Assembly: GCA_030323885.1 (NCBI GenBank)
Contig: CM059203.1
Span: 4,898,001-4,962,000 of the forward strand
Length of the DNA: 64,000 nucleotides
Direction: 5' to 3'
DNA from: Branchipolynoe longqiensis
Taxonomy: Eukaryota; Annelida; Polychaeta; Phyllodocida; Polynoidae
Program-made: the position numbers and the translations under genes
The notes under the pieces: model-generated
Database searches by the model: none
What the model was told of the DNA's origin: nothing
The model's input: the letters and a program-made list of their open reading frames with translations, nothing else
Shown: positions 22,222 to 32,442 of the stretch, one piece after another
Layout: the number at the start of each line of letters is the position of its first letter
Numbering within the stretch: position 1 is the first letter of the stretch

Positions 22222-22494
22222 CCAGAACAGGTGAATTTGCGCAAATGCAAAATGGAAGCCTGCTGAGTATTTTTAATGAGCAGATGAACCCTATCACGTG
22301 GGAATCACCATGCTGGCCATGGACTGGCCTTCCTCGGTGTCCAGTCACCTCTCCACCTACTACAATGGGCATGACAAGTACCCGTGTTGAGACAATACCT
22401 ACTGAATCTACCATCTCCACTACAAGAACAAACACTAGCACTGCATCCAATACTCACAACTCAGGAAGGACTTCAGCCAATACAGACAATAGAG
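22222..22494 (+). CDS. Candidate secreted/membrane protein, exon 4 (Thr/Ser-rich stalk)
   Basis: Acceptor TTATTTAGTTTCAG precedes 22222; donor GTACTT follows at 22495. The exon is 273 bases (91 codons), phase 1 at both ends, and its frame agrees with exon 3. It reads RTGEFAQMQNGSLLSIF, a Trp/Cys patch (ITWESPCWPWTGLPRCPV), then about 45 residues rich in Thr and Ser (TSTRVETIPTESTISTT), a likely O-glycosylated stalk. A membrane or secreted protein is suggested. The following exon was not found in the window; 22495-23443 shows no convincing coding signal, so the 3' part of the gene is missing or lies in sequence I cannot recognise. Confidence 0.5.
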
Positions 22495-23443
22495 GTACTT
22501 TTACTGTGAAGAAGCAAGCAATATTAATCACAGATAGTATAAATATGAGCCTTTTCTTCAAGTTAACATTAGCTTCTTCAAATTTTCCAAAGAATTTCTA
22601 ATATTATTATAATATAAGCCACCTACATGTCTGTATTGTATGTAAGCAACTGAGAACCAGCAAACAGTGTCTGCTTTAGAATTTATTATAATAATAATAT
22701 ATTTATTTCCACATGATCAATCTACACAAGTTGATATTTATATCAGGAATTTTTTCACATGAAAAAGGAGAAAGCAGAAGTACAATACTTATGAGGGGCT
22801 TTCCGCATTTAAAAGTATATATATTGCATCGCAAATTATATGCATATAATAGTTTGCCTACATAATACAACAAGAGGAAGACATGATTTTTCAGCGGTAC
22901 AGTGAGTGGCGGTTACAGTGTGCAGGGGTGGTGGCGCCACCATCGGAGCTGGGGCTGGGGAGGCTGGAGCAGTAAATCACTAGGACAGACTCCCATCAGT
23001 TAGTGGAGCTGAGTGAGTGATGAGGGAACGGACGGATATTCCGGGTTATTAATATTATACTCGTATAATTCTTATACAGCATATTATTAATCATGTTATT
23101 TCCCCTGCTAGTAATTATTTGTAATTACTCCTGTTCGGTTCCATTTTGCTATGTAGGCTACTTCTACAATTCGGTGCTTTCGGGGTGGTGGAGCGATATG
23201 GTGAGCAGCTAGGTCTGCTTCAGAGTAGGCCAAATGCTAGACCTCATGCCTGTGTCGCGGTTTAGATTCTCAGTGGGTTTAGAGTCTTCGCTCTGGGTTC
23301 TACGCATGCGTCAAAATCTAACGGCATTTCAGCGTATTCGATTCATCAATGCAATTGTGAAAGCAGCAGCAAATGGTAAATGTGAACATGTCTTATTTTA
23401 ATACAAGCATGCTTCCTGATATTAAAAAAAAATTGTGTAAATA
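22495..23443. other. Intergenic or intronic AT-rich DNA
   Basis: No ORF, SINE head or TIR is recognised. A GC-richer patch is at 22915-22990. Confidence 0.5.
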
Positions 23444-23776
23444 CAGTAAAACCTCTCTAAATTGACCGACCATGGGACCGACTTTAAGGGGTCCATTTAG
23501 GGAGGTTGTCGGTTTAGAGAGTTAGAATATCCTTACAATGGTGTTGTTGGGACCACCTCCCCAGATCGACCACTCCCTTAGTACAGTAAAACCTCTCTAT
23601 ACCGACCACCACCACATATCAACCACTCCCCTATATCGATTGCTTTATTTGGGTCCCAAACGATCGCCCATACAATACTACTGTGACGATTAAAGAAAAT
23701 CCCTAAATCGACCAGCTCCCTAAATGGACCATTTAAAGTCGGTCCCATGGTCCATCGATTTAGATCGGTTTGACTG
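23444..23776. mobile_element. TA-flanked MITE M3 (pogo/Tigger-like)
   Basis: TIRs CAGTAAAACCTCTCTAAATT and ATCGGTTTGACTG, flanked by TA (23442-23443 and 23777-23778). A second TIR start, again TA-flanked, lies inside at 23584. The interior is complementary (CCATGGGACCGACTTTAA and TTAAAGTCGGTCCCATGG). A related longer element begins at 60691. Confidence 0.8.
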
Positions 23777-23930
23777 TACCTGTAACACTTACGGTCGGAA
23801 GGCCAGTGCTACGGCACTGACAAAATATATATATATAAATCAAATTCATCTACCCCAACAAAATTTGTTTAAAAAATAATATTAACCGGCTGTAGGTAGC
23901 TACATACTAAGTATACCTACCGGGCATGGT

Positions 23931-24230
23931 GGCTGAATTGGTTAGACTTAGAGTTTAGAGTTCCCTTGCAGAAGGTTGGAAGTTTGAAATCTGATTGAGT
24001 CAAACCAATCACATACAAAATTGATAGTTGTCGCTATCTAGCGTGGCACACGGCATTACTAGGATATGACAAGGAATGGTTAGCACAGTATCAAGATAAT
24101 GTGACTGAGTGGGATATCAGGTCATGGTGCTGGCAGCCTGATTTCCCAGTGGGGAAGCACTATAAAGTCACCATGAGTGCGCACTGTCACAAGTCGGAAT
24201 CCAGGACATAAAGTTCCAACAACCAACCAA
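23931..24230 (+). mobile_element. SINE S1 copy
   Basis: Head CGGGCATGGTGGCTGAATTGG, body with AAGATAATGTGACTGAGTGG, tail TTCCAACAACCAACC. Degenerate relative to other copies. Confidence 0.7.
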
Positions 24231-24260
24231 GTGAATGTTCAGTCGGCTACTCAGCAGTTG

Positions 24261-24545
24261 ATGGTTGGTTGTTGGAGTTTAACATCCTGGCAACATCTAA
24301 AGTCATATCCGGATGCTGCCCACTGGAAGATCAGGCCGCTGGCACCATAACCCGATAACCCACTCAGTCACATAATCCTGACACTGCACAAACCTGTCCT
24401 TGCCCTATCCTATTAATTCTGAGCACCAGGCTAGGAATCTACAAGTATCAATCTTATAAGTCATTGGTATGACTCAACCCGCAACCAAACTCCGGATCTC
24501 CCACATGCGAGGCTCATGCTCTACCGACTCCGCCACCATGCTCGG
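24261..24545 (-). mobile_element. SINE S1 copy, minus
   Basis: Reversed S1 beginning GGTTGGTTGTTGGAGTTTAA and ending in the tRNA-like head (TCATGCTCTACCGACTCC). It stands in inverted orientation to the copy at 23931-24230. Confidence 0.7.
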
Positions 24546-24555
24546 TAAACTCGAA

Positions 24556-25194
24556 GTCACACCTACCTGGACTAGCCCCGGATTTTTAGCCGGACTGTCC
24601 CGGACAGCCCAGGATAAAATCCCTATTTTTGCCTCGCTCTCACACCTACCCGGACGAGCCCCGGACTACAAGCCCAGATCACCCCAGATGAGCCCCAGAC
24701 AACCCCTGGACTACCCAGATGAGCCCAGACGAGCCCCAGACAACCCCCGGATGATAGCCTGAAATGCGGGACTCATCCTGGGGTAGTCCGTGAGTAATAC
24801 GTGGTCATCTGTGACTATCCGTGGTGATCCGTGGTTAATCGTGGTCATCCGGCCTGTCCGGGTCTTATCCGGGCAGTCCGGGAGTGGTCCATGGCTCTGT
24901 CGGGGCTAGTCCGGGGTAAACCGGGACTAGTCTGTGCCTAAAACGTGGCTCTCCCAGTTTAAAAATGACCTAGACTGCCATGTACGGGACCCGGACTACC
25001 CCTGGACAACAGCCGGACTACCCCGACCACCCCGGATTACACCGGGATGCTGCCGGATCGACCCCGGATTGCAATTTTCCCCGGATCACATTTTACAACA
25101 TCCGGGGCTGGCCCCGGATCATGCCGGATCACCAAGGACCAGCCAGGGATCACGGTCCAGGGCTCGTCCGGCCCCTGATCCGCGTAGGTGTGAC
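24556..25194. mobile_element. MITE M4, GTCACACCTAC termini with CCGG-word interior
   Basis: Left end GTCACACCTACC, right end GTAGGTGTGAC. The interior is almost wholly variants of CCGGACTAC or its complement, arranged so that the left part reads one strand and the middle the other. There is no coding content. Confidence 0.65.
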
Positions 25195-25217
25195 CTAGGC
25201 TTAAGTAAATCAGTAAA

Positions 25218-26153
25218 TTGGCGCATAATTTCGAATTGTGGTTGATTCGGGCGGGAAGCCGGGGACCCACCACACCCCAAGCGGCGCTCACTCACACTTA
25301 CCGAAACCTCCCCCCAGCCGTTAGACATTCAATTTCGATCCTCCACGGTGTGAACATTTCAGACCTGCAGGCACCCATTCTACCCTCCCAAGGCACCCAA
25401 GATTCGACACCCACGTTAAAACAAAGCCACCCACGTAACAAAACAACATGCAGCGCACACGACGCACCGCACTCCAGCCCGGTAGGCCCCCAAAGCGCGC
25501 CACACGGAGATCCCGCCCGGACCAGAGCCGAGAGCAACTTGGTGAATCCATCCAAGATGGCGGCGACGCCGCGTCCCCGGCGCACCGGCGGTGCGAAGCC
25601 AAAGCGAGCCCCTGCTGCCCCCGCACCAGACAATCAACAGGATGAGCTCCTCAAACGCATGCAACAGACCATGGACGCAATGGAGGAGAGGTGGAAGCAT
25701 GTCGAGGGCGCTCAACCGGCATATGGCACCCCCGAGAACCAAGGCCCCCAAGGTAAACAAACCCGCAGCCACACAACCGCCCTCGGCTCGAAGCCACTAT
25801 ACTCATGGGATACCCCCTGTGACGTCACTGGGATACCCCCTCGAGCCACCCCTAACGTCCATAATAAACACCACAGCCCTGCCGCTGGTTCCCAGCTGGC
25901 GCCCTCCCGGGCTGTGGGCATGGGCCGGCGCGGGGCGAGCACGCCTGTCACCAGCGGCGGGATTCCCCCTGGGGAACCCCCTTGTGACGTCAGCGGGCCA
26001 CAAACAACAGTAAACACTGCCAGCCACCCCCGCGATATGACGAGTCCGTCCGCCGCCTCCGGGCTGGCTCGGCTTCTACACCCGGCCGGCCCGAATCGTG
26101 CATGGATGCCCACCCGGGCCAGACTCACCTGTCGGAGCCTGTCGAGGCAGTGA
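25218..26153 (+). pseudogene. DIRS-like ORF1 (Gag-like)
   Basis: 311 codons, Pro/Thr/Arg-rich. A better local start may be the Met of MAATPRPRRTGGAKPKRAP (about 25557), which opens a basic segment followed by a coiled-coil-like DELLKRMQQTMDAMEERWKH. No zinc fingers are seen here, unlike the relatives, so this ORF1 may be shortened. It overlaps the RT frame by 52 bases in a different frame. Confidence 0.5.
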
Positions 26154-26833
26154 TCGACGGCCTACACCAGCAGTCGCTCCCGGTCGAGCCGCGCTGTGGG
26201 CCCTCCCCCAATCAATACAGACAGACACTTAACGCCATTTGGCCGGTGATATCGGGTATGGCGTGGAACCGATACCCACACTACACGGCGGCGTACGACG
26301 CGGTCAGGGCCGCGGCTCTCCCAAACTTTTTGGCTGCCCACGTCCCCATCAAGTCAGGCCTCAACATCGCCGCTTGGAGGAAGGCCTTGGCCGACCACCC
26401 GGACTCCACCCTGGTCGACCAGCTGGAGATTGGCTTTCCGGCCAACTACTCTGCGCCAGTTCCCCCCAAGCCCACGTACCACAACCATCAGGAGGACCCC
26501 GCCCATGCCCGCTTTGTCACTGACTATGTCACCCGTGAGCTCGAGCTGGGCACCCTCCTTGGGCCCTTCGAGGTGCCCCCCTTCTCGCCATGGGCACAGT
26601 GCAGCCCCATCATGACCAGGCCCAAGACCGTGCCCAGGAAGCGACGCATCATCGTCGACCTCTCGTACCCGGTTGGCAGAAGCGTCAATGCGGGCATACC
26701 CCAAGGCGAGTACCTCGGCCTCCCCACGGCCTACACCCTTCCGTCGGTTGTGGACCTGGGCCGCAGGATCGTCCATGAGGGCCAAGGGGCCTTCACCTGG
26801 ACCACGGACGTCGCCCGTGCTTACCAGTCTTGA
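26102..26833 (+). pseudogene. DIRS-like reverse transcriptase, truncated
   Basis: 243 codons with QLEIGFPANY, PFSPWAQCSPIMTRPK, RKRRIIVDLSYPVG and the first catalytic Asp in TTDVARAYQS. The frame stops at 26831-26833, immediately after this motif, where sequence unrelated to RT (26834-26945) begins. The catalytic YxDD is missing, so the protein cannot polymerise. Confidence 0.75.
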
Positions 26834-26984
26834 CTATGTCCGTAAAACCTGTGATGTCCTTCGACTTGCCCGTGTTCGCGTCCACCACAGCCCTGACATG
26901 TTCGACCATCACCTATAATTCCAGATATCGACTTAGGGGACCATGACCACCTCATGAGCATCCACCGCGCAGTGCTGGCCCCGG

Positions 26985-27840
26985 GCACCTGGCGCAATCG
27001 TTCGCCACGTCGAGTTCATGCTCGACCGGCGGGTCGACCATCTGACCCTGTCCCCCTACGACGTCGGGATGTTCGTCGCGCACCTCCACCGCCTGCTTCC
27101 GTCCGCTTCCTCCGTGGCCAACGCCTTCTCGGGGGCGCGGTCTTGGGTCCGGGAGGCAGGTGGGGATCCCGCTCCATTCGACGCGCCCTTCCCAGGGTGT
27201 GTCCGTCGAGGCGGCCAGAGGCTCTTCCAGGTGCCTGTAAGACCCGCACCCTCCATCACGCCGCCCATGATCCATTTCATCTACGACCACCTCCGTGCCC
27301 GGGGACACCGTGGGGTGGTTCCCTGGGCAGCCATCATCATCGGCTTCTTCACCCTCATGCAGCAGTCAAACCTCCTCTCCACTTCCCACGGCGGCTGGGG
27401 AGGCCCCCCCACACCATCCGGCACGGAGGCGTCACCCGTGCCCCGGGGTGGCCATCTCATCTTCCAAGACCATCAGGGACCCCGCGCAAGTGGTCGCCCT
27501 ATTTGTGCTGGCCGTGCCCGGCTCGCCCATGTACCCGGTCCGCGCGTGGTTCCGAGCCCTGCGGCAGGTGCTGGCCCCATCTGATGCCCCAGCCTTCATA
27601 TGCCACACAGGCACCCCACTCACCCCTCAGCTGACCCCCATGGTGAGGGAGGCACTCGCGGAGGCGGGCATCCCAGAAGCCTCACGCTTCACACTCCACG
27701 GCCTTCGGCGGGGGGCCACCCAGGCGTGCGCAGCGCGTGGCGCCGACCTGGCGGCCATAATCACCCAGGGCACTTGGGAGTCGTCGGCTGTGTTTGACTA
27801 CGTCCCTCACCTCGCCCCTTCTGAGACCCCCGAGCCTTAG
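26985..27840 (+). pseudogene. DIRS-like tyrosine recombinase, frameshifted
   Basis: The N-terminal core-binding domain (SGARSWVREAGG, PAPSITPPMIHFIYD, IIIGFFTLMQQSNLL) is in one frame up to about 27400. The catalytic part (VVALFVLAVPG, CPVRAW-like PVRAWFRAL, then LHGLRRGATQACA, GTWESSAVFDYVP) is in another, with His/Arg, Trp and Tyr all present. The frame changes occur around a C7 run near 27404-27410 and again near 27440. Homopolymer indels suggest decay or assembly error. Confidence 0.7.
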
Positions 27841-27954
27841 CGCTTTGTTTTGGGTCGGCTCCGGCGGCCTCAGAGCCTCCGGCCATCCAAGACGCCCCTC
27901 TCGACATTGACGAGATCGACTGAGAGACCCCCACTGTATAACCCTCCCTCACTG

Positions 27955-28454
27955 NNNNNNNNNNNNNNNNNNNNNNNNNNNNNNNNNNNNNNNNNNNNNN
28001 NNNNNNNNNNNNNNNNNNNNNNNNNNNNNNNNNNNNNNNNNNNNNNNNNNNNNNNNNNNNNNNNNNNNNNNNNNNNNNNNNNNNNNNNNNNNNNNNNNNN
28101 NNNNNNNNNNNNNNNNNNNNNNNNNNNNNNNNNNNNNNNNNNNNNNNNNNNNNNNNNNNNNNNNNNNNNNNNNNNNNNNNNNNNNNNNNNNNNNNNNNNN
28201 NNNNNNNNNNNNNNNNNNNNNNNNNNNNNNNNNNNNNNNNNNNNNNNNNNNNNNNNNNNNNNNNNNNNNNNNNNNNNNNNNNNNNNNNNNNNNNNNNNNN
28301 NNNNNNNNNNNNNNNNNNNNNNNNNNNNNNNNNNNNNNNNNNNNNNNNNNNNNNNNNNNNNNNNNNNNNNNNNNNNNNNNNNNNNNNNNNNNNNNNNNNN
28401 NNNNNNNNNNNNNNNNNNNNNNNNNNNNNNNNNNNNNNNNNNNNNNNNNNNNNN
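27955..28454. other. Assembly gap (500 N)
   Basis: Exactly 500 N, a conventional placeholder length. The true distance is unknown. Long frames running through it are not genes. The stretch 28455-28770 after it holds no recognisable feature. Confidence 0.99.
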
Positions 28455-28770
28455 CCACCCCCATTAAATGCTCTCCGCGCTGATTCCCGGTTTGTTTCTT
28501 TGTCCGAACCATGAAAACGCCGCAACAAGCGGTGCATTGTTTGCCGTCCTCACGCCACTTCTGCTGAGAACCGCCATCTTGTTTATTTGTCTCTTCGGCC
28601 GCTCGTTTGGCTACTTGTTTTGTTTGTGTGTTTTTTTTATTACAGAGGGTGGAGAGGTGAAGCTTTATTTGTCCGATTTGTCCAATTTGCGGTTGTTTCT
28701 CTGCGCGACTTTGGCCGATGAGACTTTTGCGGAAAGTCAAAAAACAATGAACGCACCTAATTCCGCTCTC

Positions 28771-30828
28771 ACACCCCCTCCCCTCCTACTCCTCTCTCTC
28801 CTCTCCATCCTCCTCCGCTCTCCCCCCTCCCCTCCTCCTCTCTCTCCTCTCCCTCCTCCTCCCGTCTTCCTCTCCCTCCTCCTCCCCTCTTGCTCTCTCT
28901 CCCCTCCTCCTCCTCTTCCTCTCCCTCCCCTCCTCCTCTAGCTCTCCCTCCCGCTCCTCCTCCTCTCCCTCCTCCTCGTCTCCCTCCTCCTCCTCTCTCT
29001 CTCCTCCTCTACCCTCCTCCCTACCCTCCTCCTCCCCTCCCCTCCTCCTCTCCCCTCCTTCCCCTCTCCCCTCTCCCCTCCCTCTCCCCTCCCACCCTCC
29101 CACCTCCCCCCTCCACCTCTCCCCTCCCTCTACACCCTCATCCTCCTCTCCCCTCCTCCCCCACTTCCCCCTCCCTCCACCTCCTCACCTCTCCTCTCCC
29201 CCATTCCTCCTCACACCTCTCCCCCTCTCCTCTCCCCCTCCCCCTCTCCCCCTCTCACCTCCCCTCCCCCCCTCTCTCCTCCTCTCCTCCTCCTCCTCTT
29301 CCATCAACCTCTCACCCCCCTCTCCTCCTCTCCCTCCCACCCTCACCCCACTCTCCACCCTCCACCTCCTCTCTCCTCCCTCACCCCTCCCTCCCATCCT
29401 CCTCTCACACCCTCCTCACCCTCTCCCCTCATCCCCCTACCCCTCATCCAATCCTCTCCCTCCTCCCCTCCCTCCCCCCCCCCCCTCAACCTCTTCAATG
29501 GATGTCCTCTCGCTCCTGCCACTCCTCTTTCTCCAGTTCCTCCCTCTCCTTTCACGTCCTCCCCTCTTTCCTCCCCCCCATCTCCTACTCCTTCCCCCCT
29601 CCTCCACTCTCCCCTCCCTCCCCCCCCTCCTCCCCCTCCTCCTCCCCACCCATCCCCTCCCCGCCCTCCACGCCCTCCACCGCCATTCCATCCCTCTTCC
29701 TCCCTCCCATCTTCCCTCCCCCTCCCCTCCCCTCTCCCTTGTGCTCCTCCTCCGCTCCTCCCTCTCTTCGTCTCCTTCCACTCCTCCCCTCTCCCCCCTC
29801 CTTCCTCCTCTCCCCACTCCCTTACCCACTTCACCTCCCCATTCCCGTCCTCTTCTCCTCGTTCAGCCTACCCTCCTCCCTCTCCATCCCGCCCGTGCAC
29901 TCCCCTCCCTTTCCCCCTCCCTTCCCCATCCATCACCCCCCTCAATTTCCCTCTCCCTTAACCCCTTGCCCTCCCATTACACCCCCCCCCCCCCTCCTCC
30001 TGCCGCCTCCCCTCCTCCTTCCACATCCCCTCCCTTTAACCCTAACCCCTCCATTCCCCCTCCTTCCCTTCCTCCTTCCCCCTCCCCTTCCCACTCCCTT
30101 CCCCCTCCCTTCCCCCTCCCTTCCCCCTCCCCTTCCCCCTCCCCCTCCCTTCCTCCTTCCCCCTCCCCTTCTCCCCCCCTTCCCTCCCTTCCCCCTCCAT
30201 CACCCCCTCCATTTCCTCTCCCTTAACCCCTAACCCTCCCTTCCACCTCCCCTCCCTTCCTCCTTCCCCCTCACCCTCCTCCTTCCCCAACCTTACCCCT
30301 CCCTCACCCCCTCAATTTCCCTCTCCTTAACCCCTAACCCCTCCCATTCCACCCCCCCCCCTCCTCATTCCCCCTCCCCCTCCGCTCCTCCGCCCATCCA
30401 ATCCCCCCTCTCACCCCCGATTTCCCCTCCCTTAACCCCTAACCCCTCCCCCCCACCTTCCCCTTTCCCCTCCCTTCCACCCCCCCCCCCTCCTTCCCCA
30501 ACCTTTTCCCATCCCTTCCCCCTACCTTTCCCTCTCCATAACCCCTAACCCTATAACCCCTCCCCTTCCCCTTCAACCATCCCCTCCTCCTTTCCCCTAC
30601 CCTTCCACCTCCACCCCTTCCCTTCACCTCCACCCACTCCCCCTCTCCCCCCTCATCCATTACCCCACCCCTCCCTATCCCCTAACCCCTAACCCATTCC
30701 CTTCCACTCCCCCCCCTCCCCTCCCCCCCCCTCCCCACCCCCTCCCCCCCCCCCACCTCCCCCCTCCCCCCCTCACCCCCTCTACCCTCCTCCCTCATCC
30801 CCGCTACCCTCCTCCCCCTCCCAGCTCC
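28771..30828. repeat. 2-kb polypyrimidine (C/T) tract
   Basis: Almost entirely C and T on the plus strand, built of CTCC, CCCTCC and TTCCCCCTCC words. The second half contains many CCCTAACCCCTAACCC-like pieces. Long open frames here (up to 447 codons of Ser/Pro/Leu) reflect lack of purines, not coding. The complementary G-rich strand has many G-runs that could form quadruplexes or, with mirror symmetry, triplex DNA. It begins just after the assembly gap. Confidence 0.9.
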
Positions 30829-31125
30829 TACCAATACTTGGAAAACCCTCAATGTCCCCCGCCATTAAAATTAGAAACACAACTAAATCAACGGATGAAT
30901 AGGGTCACTGATATACGCTAAAAATAGAATTCCATCAATTCATCCGTGAATTAAAATTCGTAGCTCACCTGGCGGAAAAAAAGAGAATAACAAAATATTC
31001 CTTTATTGACGACTGAAGAAGACCCGGAATGTCTGGTGGAATTAAATGTCTTATTCTGGCGGTTTGCTGACAAGGAGCCATGGAAATCATAGACCTTTTC
31101 CACATAGCTGAGTTGGTTTCGTCAA

Positions 31126-31490
31126 CATTAGTTCTAGCACTGCCATCAGAGGGCATGTTGGTGGTGGAAATCCTCTATAAGACTATTTGCACAGTGAGGT
31201 ACTATACACAACAGTAGTTCTTATTCCCGCCACCAGAGGGCATGTTGGTGCTGGAAATCCTCTATAAGACCATTTGCACAGTGAACTGCTATACACAATT
31301 GTAGTTCTTATTCCTGCCACCAGAGGGCATGTTGGTGGTGGAAATCCTCTATAATATGCTACCCACAACAGTAGTTCTCATTCCCACCACCAGAGGGCAT
31401 GTTGGTGGTGGAAACCCTCTATAATATGCTACTGACAACCCTAGTTCTTATCCACAACAGTAGTTCTTATTCCCACCACCAAAAGGCTGG
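31126..31490 (+). repeat. Tandem repeat, about 86-bp unit, four copies
   Basis: The core CAGAGGGCATGTTGGTG recurs at about 31148, 31234, 31321 and 31391, with TGGAAATCCTCTATAA after each. Later remnants at 32126-32440 and 33573-33610 show the array once extended further and was broken up by SINE insertions. 30829-31125 has no recognised feature. Confidence 0.8.
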
Positions 31491-31554
31491 TTTTGTTTGT
31501 TTGTTTGTTGTTGTTTTACGTCCTAGCAACATCTAAGGTCATATCAGGATGGGA

Positions 31555-31895
31555 GACCAGACGGGATGGCCGAATGAGGTAGAGCATCCGTCTCCCGTGT
31601 TGGTAGATCGTGGGATCGTGGGTTTGAACCCTGGTTGAGTCAAACCACTGACTTAAATATTGATACTTGTCACTTCCTAGCCAGGCACTCGGCATTATTA
31701 GGATAGGGCAAGGACTGGTGTGCTCAGTGTCAGGATAATGGGACTGAGTGGGATACCAGGTCATGGTGCCAGTAGGCTGGTTTCCCAGTGGGACAGCACT
31801 ATACAGTCACTATGAGTGCACACTGTCGCAAGTCGGTACCCGTCCTAATATGACCTTAGATGTTGCTAGGACGGAAAACAACAACAAATGAACAA
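31555..31895 (+). mobile_element. SINE S1, full-length, inside the 86-bp array
   Basis: Best-preserved S1: head GACCAGACGGGATGGCC, B box GGTTTGAACCCTGG, body ATAGGATAGGGCAAGGAC, tail TGACCTTAGATGTTGC. Immediately upstream (31490-31554) lies a reversed S1 tail fragment, making a head-to-tail inverted composite. Confidence 0.8.
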
Positions 31896-32125
31896 ATATC
31901 AGGATGGGTACCGACTTGTGACAGTGCACACTCATGGTGACTTTATAGTGCTGTCCCACTGGGAAACCAGTGGGACAGCACTATAACCCACCATGACCTG
32001 GTATCCCACTCAGTCCCATTATCCTGACACTGAGCAAACCAGTCCTTGCCCTATCCTAATAATGCCGAGCACCTGGCTAGGAAGCAACAAGTATCAATTT
32101 TTAAGTCATTGGTTTGACTTGGCGG
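31896..32125 (-). mobile_element. SINE S1, minus copy
   Basis: Reversed body from ATCAGGATGGGTACCGAC to AAGTCATTGGTTTGAC. With the copy at 31555-31895 it forms a large inverted repeat that could fold into a hairpin in RNA. Confidence 0.75.
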
Positions 32126-32440
32126 TAGAAATCCTCTATAAGACCTTTTCCACAGAGCTTGCTTCCAACTGAGCTACTCCTGTTATCAGATTGCACATCG
32201 GTTATGGAAATCATGTATAACTTATAAGACCTTTCCCACAGAGCATGTTGCACACTGACCTGCTTCCATCAGCAATATTCCTCACCCCTGCCATCAGAGG
32301 CCATGTTGGTGGTGGAAATGATCTATACATTTATAAGGCCATTTCTACAGTGCATGCTGCACAGTTACATTTATAAGGCCATTTCTACAGAGCACGCTGC
32401 ACAGTTATCCACTACCTCCCTTCAGAGGGCATGTTGGTGG
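32126..32440 (+). repeat. Degenerate continuation of the 86-bp tandem array
   Basis: GGAAATCCTCTATAAGACC and CAGAGGGCATGTTGGTGG recur, with a local duplication of ATTTATAAGGCCATTTCTAC (near 32327 and 32369). Confidence 0.6.
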
Positions 32441-32442
32441 TG

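Larger units (their letters stand above)
25218..27840 (+). mobile_element. DIRS-like YR retrotransposon, deleted between RT and recombinase
   Basis: Order on the plus strand: ORF1/Gag-like (25218-26153), N-terminal RT (26102-26833), then after about 120 bases of unrelated sequence the recombinase (about 27000-27840). The YLDD half of RT and all RNase H are gone. It is homologous to the minus-strand element at 14.2-21.8 kb but clearly a different subfamily. Terminal repeats are not identified. It ends about 115 bases before the assembly gap. Confidence 0.7.

Noticed and set aside
27761..28740. Long frames crossing 27955-28454
   Set aside because: They run through 500 unknown bases of an assembly gap.
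28890..30233. 447-codon open frame of Ser/Pro/Leu and similar frames in 28771-30828
   Set aside because: The tract has almost no purines on the plus strand, so stop codons cannot occur. No domain or codon structure is seen.
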